Below, one piece after another: positions 1-5,779 of a DNA stretch of 6,808 nucleotides. The position numbers were made by a program, and so were the translations under genes. Location: NCBI GenBank assembly GCA_026169575.1, contig JAPFCT010000023.1:1-6808 (forward strand), in the 5' to 3' direction. The notes under the pieces were generated by a model. It saw only the letters and a list, made by a program, of their open reading frames with translations. It was not told the origin of the DNA and did no database searches. The stretch's first letter is position 1, and every line of letters begins with the position of its first letter. The DNA is from Faecalimonas sp. (lineage in GTDB: Bacteria; Bacillota_A; Clostridia; Lachnospirales; Lachnospiraceae).

Positions 1-1524
1 CTTATGTGTCAGCTCACCGAGCGGGTTGTTCTGATCCATGAACTGTGAAAGCTGTGAAGAACCGAAGAATTCCTTCACGGCTGCTGTTACAGGCTTGATA
101 TTGATCAGAGACTGTGGTGAAATTCCGTCAAGATCCTGTGTTGTCATTCTCTCACGAACAACTCTTTCCAGTCTGGAAAGACCGATTCTGTACTGGTTCT
201 GTAACAGTTCTCCGACCGCACGGATACGTCTGTTTCCTAAGTGGTCGATATCATCGTCGGTTCCAAGTCCGTACTCTAAGTGAATGTTGTAGTTGATAGA
301 AGCAAGAATATCTTCCTTTGTAATATGTTTCGGAATCAACTCGTTGATGTTCTTGCGGATCGCATCTTTGAGTTCTTCCACATCTCCTGCCGTCTCTTCC
401 AGAAGTCCTGCAAGTACCGGATAGAAGACTGCCTCTGTCACTCCTACTTCTTTCGGATCGATATCTACGATCGCTTTTAAATCTACCATCATGTTGGAGA
501 GAACTTTGATCTTACGCTCTTCTCCCTGCACCCATACATACGGAACCGCTGCATTCTGGATTGCTTCTGCGAGTTCACGTGTGATGAGCTGTCCTTCTTC
601 TACAAGCACTTCGCCTGTCAGAGGACTTACAACTGCTTCTGCCGCTTTCTGTCCGGAAATACGGTTCTTCAGTGCAAGTTTTTTATTAAATTTATAACGT
701 CCAACCTTTGCAAGGTCATAGCGTCTCGCGTCAAAGAACATGCTTGTGATAAGGCTCTCTGCACTGTCTACTGCAAGAGGCTCACCCGGACGGATCTTCT
801 TATATAATTCCAGAAGACCTTCCTGATAATTCTCAGCCGTATCTTTTCCAAAGCTTGCAAGAATCTTCGGCTCTTCTCCGAATAATTCAATGATCTCTGC
901 ATTCGTACCAAATCCAAGTGCACGGATCAGCACAGTGATCGGTACTTTTCTCGTTCTGTCTACACGAACATAAAAAACGTCATTGGAGTCTGTCTCATAC
1001 TCCAGCCATGCCCCACGGTTAGGGATAACTGTTGATGAAAATAATTCTTTCCCGATTTTGTCATGGGCAATCGCATAATAAATTCCAGGGGAACGAACTA
1101 ACTGGCTTACGATAACACGCTCAGCACCATTGATCACAAAGGTACCGGTCGCTGTCATGAGCGGCAGGTCTCCCATAAAGATTTCATGCTCGTTGATCTC
1201 ATCTTTTTCCTTATTATAAAGTCTTACTCTGACTTTCAACGGTGCTGCATAAGTTGCATCACGCTCTTTACATTCCTCGATCGTATACTTCACATCATCT
1301 TCGCATAATGTAAAGTCTACAAACTCCAGACTCAAGTGACCGCTGTAATCAGCAATCGGAGAGATATCGCGGAATACTTCTTTTAACCCCTCATCCAGAA
1401 ACCACTGGTAAGAATCCTTCTGGACTTCGATCAAGTTCGGCATCTGCCATACTTCTTTTTGTCTAGAATAGCTCATACGGGAACTCTTTCCACTTGTGCT
1501 GGGACGAATTCTATTTTTCTCCAT
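1..1524 (-). CDS. rpoB: DNA-directed RNA polymerase subunit beta, N-terminal part (3' end outside window)
   Basis: Catalytic beta subunit of RNA polymerase. The frame is open for 508 codons from an ATG at 1524 to the window edge; full-length clostridial RpoB is roughly 1200-1300 residues, so well under half is present. Recognisable conserved stretches are [20 protein letters not shown] (about 28-47), the protrusion-region block [20 protein letters not shown] (about 117-136) followed by [11 protein letters not shown], and [18 protein letters not shown] (about 161-178). At the end is the rifampicin pocket segment [20 protein letters not shown] (489-508). The start is supported by an AAGGAG at 1535-1540, ten bases upstream. 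An in-frame ATG exists 29 codons further upstream (1609-1611), but it would add a non-conserved peptide across the RBS. The gene has its own promoter at 1654-1682. Visible rifampicin-contact residues (E. coli Q513, D516, H526 equivalents Q494, D497, H507) are the sensitive type. Certain identification. Confidence 0.98.
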   Translation of the reverse strand, partial: MEKNRIRPSTSGKSSRMSYSRQKEVWQMPNLIEVQKDSYQWFLDEGLKEVFRDISPIADYSGHLSLEFVDFTLCEDDVKYTIEECKERDATYAAPLKVRVRLYNKEKDEINEHEIFMGDLPLMTATGTFVINGAERVIVSQLVRSPGIYYAIAHDKIGKELFSSTVIPNRGAWLEYETDSNDVFYVRVDRTRKVPITVLIRALGFGTNAEIIELFGEEPKILASFGKDTAENYQEGLLELYKKIRPGEPLAVDSAESLITSMFFDARRYDLAKVGRYKFNKKLALKNRISGQKAAEAVVSPLTGEVLVEEGQLITRELAEAIQNAAVPYVWVQGEERKIKVLSNMMVDLKAIVDIDPKEVGVTEAVFYPVLAGLLEETAGDVEELKDAIRKNINELIPKHITKEDILASINYNIHLEYGLGTDDDIDHLGNRRIRAVGELLQNQYRIGLSRLERVVRERMTTQDLDGISPQSLINIKPVTAAVKEFFGSSQLSQFMDQNNPLGELTHK

Positions 1525-1534
1525 TGACGTTTCA

Positions 1535-1540
1535 CTCCTT
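1535..1540 (-). promoter_or_regulatory. Ribosome binding site of rpoB
   Basis: AAGGAG on the minus strand lies ten bases before the ATG at 1522-1524. It decides the rpoB start in favour of MEKNRIRP over the in-frame upstream ATG at 1609-1611. Confidence 0.8.
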
Positions 1541-1559
1541 GTATATTTATTTGGTTGCG

Positions 1560-1611
1560 TTGTATTTTCCTTGAATATACAATGAAAACAAGCATTTATG
1601 AGTGTTTTCAT
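1560..1611 (-). promoter_or_regulatory. Inverted repeats in the rpoB 5' leader
   Basis: Two potential hairpins lie in the predicted untranslated leader. One is a perfect 9-bp inverted repeat (ATGAAAACA / TGTTTTCAT, arms 1603-1611 and 1582-1590, 12-nt loop). The other is a 6-bp repeat (TTGTAT / ATACAA, arms 1577-1582 and 1560-1565). They share one base, so they compete or stack. Neither is followed by a U-tract, so these are not terminators. Both stems are A/T-rich and only modestly stable. A role in mRNA stability or autoregulation is inference only. Confidence 0.35.
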
Positions 1612-1653
1612 ATACGCACTACGGGCATTATTATCCACAATAGCGCATTTTTA

Positions 1654-1682
1654 ACTGTATCATGAAAATTTTCTGTTGTCAA
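1654..1682 (-). promoter_or_regulatory. Sigma-A type promoter of rpoB
   Basis: A perfect -35 box TTGACA (1677-1682) is followed by a 17-bp spacer and a -10 box TACAGT (1654-1659, four of six matches to TATAAT), then an A/T-rich start region. Transcription would begin near 1647, giving a leader of about 120 nt before the rpoB ATG. The promoter sits directly downstream of the terminator at 1696-1731, so rpoB is set up as a separate transcription unit from the catabolic genes upstream. Confidence 0.75.
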
Positions 1683-1695
1683 GTGTTTTTTTAAG

Positions 1696-1731
1696 AAAAA
1701 AACGGCGAAGCGCTTCCTGCAGCACTTCGCC
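1696..1731 (-). terminator. Rho-independent terminator after ridA
   Basis: On the minus strand a 10-bp stem (arms 1722-1731 and 1704-1713, GGCGAAGTGC / GCGCTTCGCC) with an 8-nt loop is followed by G and seven T (1702-1696). The one non-Watson-Crick position (1711/1724) is a G-U pair in minus-strand RNA but a C-A mismatch in plus-strand RNA, so the element works best in the minus direction. It lies 77 bases beyond the ridA stop and ends the permease-to-ridA operon just before the rpoB promoter. Confidence 0.88.
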
Positions 1732-1808
1732 AAAAACAGTCGTTCTGGACATCCCCTACCTGATTCCGTCTGTTTTTTAGTCCCACTGTTTTTTGATTCT
1801 TTTTCTTT

Positions 1809-2198
1809 CTATTTCTCCGGCTTTAACGCAACCACTTCGATCTCCACCTTTGCATTCTGAGGCAGTGCGGCTACCTGATAAGCAGATCTTGCCGGATAAT
1901 TTCCTTCTTTGAAGAAAAGTTTATATACTTCATTCATCTTCGTAAATTCTCCGATATCCTTTAAGAATACCGTTGTTTTCACAATATCATCCATGGTACA
2001 TCCCGCTGATTCCAGGATTGCCTTCACATTTTCCAATGACTGTCTTGTCTGTTCTTCCACATCTTCTGCAACGATCTTCCCCTGCTCCGGGCAGATTGGA
2101 AGCTGTCCGGAAAGAAACAGTAAATTTCCTACATCAATTCCCTGAGAATATGGTCCGATCGCTGCCGGTGCATTGTTTGTGTTTAAAATTGTCTTCAT
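1809..2198 (-). CDS. ridA: RidA family reactive imine/enamine deaminase
   Basis: A 129-residue protein of the RidA/YjgF/UK114 family, the usual family length (about 125-130). Members form trimers and hydrolyse reactive enamine/imine intermediates such as 2-aminoacrylate-derived imines to keto acids plus ammonia. Visible family features are GPYSQG (15-20), LFLSGQLP (27-34), and the signature block YPARSAYQVAALPQNAKVEIE (101-121), with the catalytic Arg at 104 (E. coli Arg105) and Glu at 120. The ATG start has a GAGG (2207-2210) eight bases upstream. The gap to the flavoprotein gene is only 33 bases and a terminator follows, so it is the last gene of the operon. The presence of the Arg supports true deaminase activity. 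Whether it acts on a product of the neighbouring hydroxylase or is a general housekeeping enzyme carried along is inference. Confidence 0.95.
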   Translation of the reverse strand: MKTILNTNNAPAAIGPYSQGIDVGNLLFLSGQLPICPEQGKIVAEDVEEQTRQSLENVKAILESAGCTMDDIVKTTVFLKDIGEFTKMNEVYKLFFKEGNYPARSAYQVAALPQNAKVEIEVVALKPEK

Positions 2199-2231
2199 CT
2201 GATTTTCCTCACTTTCTTTTTCTATCTCTTT

Positions 2232-2852
2232 TTAAAGTACATCGGTGTACTTCATGATCTTGCTCATAATTGCCACTTTTTTTCCTAAAGCCTTCGCATT
2301 CTCAATTCCATCCGGATCATCCATCTTCTGGGAGCCATCTCCCGGGCTCCAGAGCGCTGATCCGGAGTAGATTCCAGATCCGCCGTTGCATATCGTAATC
2401 CCCTGCGTGTTGTAGAAATTCAGGATCGTCTGGATCGCAAATTCCTGGCCGCCGTTTCTTGTTCCTCCTACCGCGATAGCCGCCCCTACTTTCTTCATGA
2501 AGAAATACGGATCTTTGACGCTGATCATCCACGCCGAACGGAAGCGGCTGAAGAATGCAGATAACTGCGCGGTGATGCTCATCTCATATACCGGAGACGC
2601 GATGATAACTCCGTCTGCCTCATAAAATTTATTATAAAGCTCTGTCATATCATCCTCGAATACTGTACATCGGTCTGACTCATCCCGCAGACATTTATTG
2701 CAGTGGATACACGGTTTTATCGTTCTTGCCCGCAGTTCTACCAGTTCCACCTCAACGCCTTCTTCTTTCTCGGCTTCCTGCAAAGCAGCCTGCAGCGCTG
2801 TATACGATGATTTTCTTCGCGGACTTGCACAAATTCCTAATATTTTTACCAT
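2232..2852 (-). CDS. Iron-sulfur flavoprotein, NADPH-dependent FMN reductase fold
   Basis: A 206-residue cytoplasmic flavodoxin-like protein. It opens with a beta strand and an FMN phosphate-binding loop, MVKILGICASPRRKSSY (1-17). A second flavin-contact region IASPVYEMSITAQLSAFFSRF (84-104) and a GGTRNGGQE loop (129-137) follow. Between the first two lies CIHCNKCLRDESDRC (48-62), a CX2CX2CX7C motif. It matches the compact [4Fe-4S]-binding motif of the archaeal/clostridial Isf family, electron carriers holding FMN plus one cluster. The ATG at 2852 is preferred over one nine codons upstream (2879). It has an AGGAGG six bases before it and begins right at the conserved strand, while the longer form adds MALTVRRKT through that RBS. 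The gene follows the Mo subunit by 53 bases. A role as electron acceptor for the hydroxylase is inferred from context; a general redox enzyme is the alternative. Confidence 0.88.
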   Translation of the reverse strand: MVKILGICASPRRKSSYTALQAALQEAEKEEGVEVELVELRARTIKPCIHCNKCLRDESDRCTVFEDDMTELYNKFYEADGVIIASPVYEMSITAQLSAFFSRFRSAWMISVKDPYFFMKKVGAAIAVGGTRNGGQEFAIQTILNFYNTQGITICNGGSGIYSGSALWSPGDGSQKMDDPDGIENAKALGKKVAIMSKIMKYTDVL

Positions 2853-2858
2853 AGTTTT

Positions 2859-2864
2859 CCTCCT
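2859..2864 (-). promoter_or_regulatory. Ribosome binding site of the iron-sulfur flavoprotein
   Basis: A perfect AGGAGG with a six-base spacer to the ATG at 2850-2852. It fixes the start at MVKILGICAS and rules out the upstream ATG at 2877-2879, which sits in a hairpin loop. Confidence 0.85.
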
Positions 2865-2869
2865 AACTG

Positions 2870-2889
2870 TCAGTGCCATGCGGCACTGA
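2870..2889 (-). repeat. Intercistronic hairpin between Mo subunit and flavoprotein genes
   Basis: A perfect 8-bp inverted repeat TCAGTGCC / GGCACTGA (arms 2882-2889 and 2870-2877) encloses a 4-nt loop in the 53-base gap. No T-tract follows in either direction, so it is not a terminator. It ends five bases before the flavoprotein RBS. Possible roles are 3'-end protection of the upstream message after processing, or tuning of flavoprotein translation; neither is shown. Confidence 0.5.
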
Positions 2890-2905
2890 TCTCATCGATA
2901 TCCGG

Positions 2906-5197
2906 TTACAGTTTCTGACTTTTCTGAATTCTGATCGCCTCCAGGATCCGCTCTTTGTCCGCCGGCAGATCATTGATCTCACAGCCGACCGCATTGCAGA
3001 TAGCATTGACTACCGCAGGCGCTGCCGGTACGACCGGGCATTCTCCGAGACTCTTTGCCCCATATGGTCCTCCCGGTTCTCCGTCACCCTCTGCCACAAA
3101 ATCCAGATAGAGTTTCGGCATATCTGCCGCCTGAAGCACTTTATATTCTCTGAAACCTTCCTGCTGCACATTTCCATCCGTGTCATAGGTAATATTTTCT
3201 GAAAGCCCATAGCCAAGTCCCATATGGATCCCGCCTGCCAGCTGTCCTTCCAGTGCCATCGGATTGATGACTCTTCCCACATCCTGCACTGCCGCATACT
3301 CAAGCACCTTCTCTTCTCCGGTCACTGTATCTACCTGGACTTTTGCAATATGCACGCCATAAGAGCTTGGTCCACGCGGCGCCGGATGTGTCTCCGCACA
3401 GCACAGTTCTCTGGCATGATCTCTCTGACAGTGCAGCATCACTTCCGCGATCGACACTGCATTCTCTTCATTTTCACCGTCCCACGCATGATCGTCACGG
3501 AGCACGATCTGCTCTGCCGGGATTCCAAGAAGATCTGCCGCCTCTTCCTGAAGCTTCTGCTTCATGGCTTCTGCGACTTTCTTTGCTGCCATACCTACTA
3601 CATATGTTCCCCTGCTTGCATAATCGCCGAGGTGCCACAGGCAGGCGTCCGTATCCGCCTCCACACTGTCAATCTTCTCCAGAGGGATTCCAAGCACTTC
3701 GGAGACAATCTGCTTCTGCATTCCGACATTGTCATTTCCCATATCATGGGAACCACTGTATAAAATACAGGTACCGTCCTCATTCATTTTCAGCATCAGC
3801 GTCGTCACATCTCTGTGTGCTCCGAAACAGTTATTTCCATGCACGCCCAGGGCCACTCCGACTCCGATCCGGAATCTTTCGTCTTTTGTCGCTTCCTGCT
3901 CTTTGCAAACCTCTTCGTAATGAATCAATTCTTTTGCCCTTGTCAGGCAGTCTTTCGGTCTCGGATTTCCATGTGGCTTGTGGAAGCACGGATCCAGACT
4001 GTCCGGATCTACCATATTTAACATCTGAACTTCAGCTGGATCCATATGCAGGAAATTGGCAATCTTGTTAAACTGCCGTTCCAGTCCAAAATAAGCCTGC
4101 GGGGAACCATAACCCCTCATCGCTCCCGCCACGATCGTATTCGTATAAACCGGATTTGCATGAAAACGCATATTGTCTATTTTATATGCTTTAAATACTT
4201 TGTGGGACATGGCGCCGGAGACATTCAAAGCGCTCGTCGCATATGCCCCGGTATTATTGTAGAACTTCATATCTACGGCATGGACTCTTCCGTCCTTCAT
4301 AAATCCAGTCTTTACATACGAAACACTCGCATGCCGGACACGTGTGCCGAAAATACATTCTTTTCTCGTATATTCCAGTTTGACCGGGCGGCGTGTCATC
4401 TTGGACAGCACTGCCACAACCGGTTCAATCGTCATCTCCAGCTTTCCTCCGAAAGCGCCGCCGATTGCAGGCGAGAGGAGACGGATCTTACTGTACGGAA
4501 GACCAAAGATCTGTCCCAGGATCACGCGGAAGCCAAATGTATTCTGGCACGGACTGTAAATCGTAAGCTTATCATCATAGCTCCAGTCAGCGATCGCCAC
4601 ATGTGGTTCAAGCGCTGCATGGTGAATCGGCTGTGTTGTAAACTTATCCTCGATCACATAGTCGCATTCTGCAAAGGCCTTCTCCACATCCCCCGCCTCT
4701 ACGTGCGCCTGACCAACGATATTTCCGCCTTCGTGGATCGGATAGGCATCTTCCTTGATCGCATCTTCCACCGTCAGCATCACCGGAAGCTCTTCATATT
4801 CTACTTTGATCAGTCCGACTGCCTTCTCTGCGATCTCCAGCGTCTCTGCCGCCACCGCTGCCACTCTGTCTCCTACAAACCGGACTGTATCATCAAAGAT
4901 CCGCTCGGTATTTGGAATCTGATGTTCAATAAAACGCAGCGCACTGTTGTATCTTATCTGCGGTGTATTTAAATAGGTAGCAACTGCACACACTCCCGGG
5001 AGTTTTTCTGCCTCACTTGTGTCAATCCGGATGATCTTTGCATGTGCTTTCGGGCTAAATAATACTTTTGCGTAAAGCATTCCCGGAAGCTTCATATCCC
5101 CTACATATACTTTTCTTCCAGTCACCTTGGAAGCCGCATCTCTGATCGGCACTCTCTTTCCGATTTCCCTGAATCCGCTATTCTCCGCAAGTCTCAC
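2906..5197 (-). CDS. Xanthine dehydrogenase family molybdopterin-binding subunit
   Basis: A 763-residue large subunit of a molybdenum hydroxylase, the enzyme class that hydroxylates purines, other N-heterocycles or aldehydes with water at a Mo-cytosine-dinucleotide or Mo-pterin centre. The N-terminal hammerhead domain covers about 10-135 (IGKRVPIRDAASKVTGRKVY, GDMKLPGMLYAKVLFSP). Mo-cofactor motifs follow: GGAFGGK (246-252), AGAMRGYGSPQ (357-367, Arg361 matching the cofactor-contact Arg), SGSHDMGND (481-489), QLAGGIHMGLGYGLSE (652-667) and GAKSLGE (713-719), whose Glu719 is the catalytic base. Length fits the 750-790 usual for separate Mo subunits. The start is a GTG at 5197, overlapping the [2Fe-2S] gene by 20 bases, with only a weak RBS, so translation is probably coupled. 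Residue 253 is Leu where bovine xanthine oxidase has Glu802, so xanthine as substrate is not established. Family certain, substrate unknown. Confidence 0.95.
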   Translation of the reverse strand: MRLAENSGFREIGKRVPIRDAASKVTGRKVYVGDMKLPGMLYAKVLFSPKAHAKIIRIDTSEAEKLPGVCAVATYLNTPQIRYNSALRFIEHQIPNTERIFDDTVRFVGDRVAAVAAETLEIAEKAVGLIKVEYEELPVMLTVEDAIKEDAYPIHEGGNIVGQAHVEAGDVEKAFAECDYVIEDKFTTQPIHHAALEPHVAIADWSYDDKLTIYSPCQNTFGFRVILGQIFGLPYSKIRLLSPAIGGAFGGKLEMTIEPVVAVLSKMTRRPVKLEYTRKECIFGTRVRHASVSYVKTGFMKDGRVHAVDMKFYNNTGAYATSALNVSGAMSHKVFKAYKIDNMRFHANPVYTNTIVAGAMRGYGSPQAYFGLERQFNKIANFLHMDPAEVQMLNMVDPDSLDPCFHKPHGNPRPKDCLTRAKELIHYEEVCKEQEATKDERFRIGVGVALGVHGNNCFGAHRDVTTLMLKMNEDGTCILYSGSHDMGNDNVGMQKQIVSEVLGIPLEKIDSVEADTDACLWHLGDYASRGTYVVGMAAKKVAEAMKQKLQEEAADLLGIPAEQIVLRDDHAWDGENEENAVSIAEVMLHCQRDHARELCCAETHPAPRGPSSYGVHIAKVQVDTVTGEEKVLEYAAVQDVGRVINPMALEGQLAGGIHMGLGYGLSENITYDTDGNVQQEGFREYKVLQAADMPKLYLDFVAEGDGEPGGPYGAKSLGECPVVPAAPAVVNAICNAVGCEINDLPADKERILEAIRIQKSQKL

Positions 5198-5660
5198 CCC
5201 GCATTTCTCTTGCTGCGTTTAAAATCGCCTCCACAATTTTTTCAAATCCTCCGCACCGGCAGATATGTCCTGCCAATGCCTGTCTCACTTCCTGCTCTGT
5301 CGGATCAGGATTCTGATCGATCAGCGCCTTCGCCCGCATGATCATTCCCGGTGTGCAGAATCCGCACTGCACTGCACCAGCTTCGATGAATGCCTTCTGG
5401 ATCGGGTGCAGCTCTTCTCCGTCTGCCACGCCTTCGATCGTCAAAATCTCTGCTCCGTTCAATGTGCTTCCTTTGACTTTGCAGGAACGCACAGCCTTTC
5501 CATTCATGATCACAGTACATGTCCCGCAGTTTCCCTCTCCACATCCGCACTTTGTTCCGGTCAGCCCCAGAACTTCACGGATGATATAGAGAAGCGACCA
5601 GTCCTGCTCAATTTCCAGCGCTTTCTGCCTTCCGTTAATTTTCAACTCTATCTTTTCCAT
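5178..5660 (-). CDS. Molybdenum hydroxylase small subunit with two [2Fe-2S] clusters
   Basis: A 160-residue iron-sulfur subunit, normal length for this family (about 150-170). The N-terminal ferredoxin-like domain carries Cys40, 45, 48 and 60 (TKCGCGEGNCGTC, then VRSC) for the plant-type cluster. The C-terminal helical domain carries Cys99, 102, 134 and 136 (QCGFCTPGM, ICRCGGFEKI) for the cluster next to the molybdopterin. These positions nearly coincide with those of Desulfovibrio aldehyde oxidoreductase. Cys38 is an additional cysteine. The protein passes electrons from the Mo centre to an external or FAD acceptor. The ATG at 5660 is preceded by AAAGG (5671-5675) ten bases upstream. Its last codons overlap the Mo subunit start, consistent with a tightly coupled stoichiometric complex. 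No FAD-binding subunit is encoded next to it in this window. Confidence 0.95.
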   Translation of the reverse strand: MEKIELKINGRQKALEIEQDWSLLYIIREVLGLTGTKCGCGEGNCGTCTVIMNGKAVRSCKVKGSTLNGAEILTIEGVADGEELHPIQKAFIEAGAVQCGFCTPGMIMRAKALIDQNPDPTEQEVRQALAGHICRCGGFEKIVEAILNAAREMRGETCGE

Positions 5661-5703
5661 TTTCCAGTATCCTTTCTCTCATTCAGTCAACAATCCCGTC
5701 AGT

Positions 5704-5750
5704 AAATGCACCTGATGCACTGCATCACCTTCCGGCAAAGCAGTGCATTT
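5704..5750 (-). repeat. Nested, mutually exclusive inverted repeats between permease and [2Fe-2S] subunit genes
   Basis: The 119-base spacer holds three copies of a short motif that can pair in several ways. ATGCACTGC (5715-5723) pairs with GCAGTGCAT (5740-5748), 9 bp with a 16-nt loop. AAATGCAC (5704-5711) pairs with GTGCATTT (5743-5750), 8 bp, using the same 3' arm. TGATGCACTGCATCA (5713-5727) is itself a palindrome of 7+1+7. On the minus strand no T-run follows, so it is not an evident terminator for the permease. On the plus strand a TTTTT run (5748-5752) follows the 9-bp stem, but no plus-strand gene ends there. A regulatory hairpin, processing site or DNA operator are all possible. Confidence 0.5.
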
Positions 5751-5779
5751 TTCTCCAGGCACATTCGATTTACAGACCG

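Noticed and set aside
1522..1611. 29-codon N-terminal extension of rpoB from the in-frame ATG at 1609-1611
   Set aside because: The added peptide (starting [16 protein letters not shown]) does not resemble RpoB N-termini, the ATG lacks a clear RBS, and a good AAGGAG serves the ATG at 1524.
1732..1794. Inverted repeat AAAAACAGT / ACTGTTTTT downstream of ridA
   Set aside because: The arms are 44 bases apart and mostly A/T; the compact terminator next to it explains termination better.
2850..2879. Nine-codon longer start for the iron-sulfur flavoprotein
   Set aside because: The upstream ATG lies in a hairpin loop without an RBS, and the extension runs through the perfect AGGAGG of the internal start.
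3343..4972. Long plus-strand open frames (242 and 308 codons) opposite the Mo subunit
   Set aside because: They are antisense to a strongly conserved gene, rich in Cys/His/Arg/Ser with no recognisable domain, and lack RBSs. They arise from the codon bias of the opposite strand.
5661..5695. Promoter for the [2Fe-2S] subunit gene based on TTGACT upstream of its start
   Set aside because: No -10 box at proper spacing; any candidate would overlap the start codon region.
5740..5752. Plus-strand terminator (9-bp stem plus TTTTT) in the permease-hydroxylase spacer
   Set aside because: No plus-strand gene leads into it; the T-run is short and the loop is 16 nt. It is recorded only as a repeat structure.
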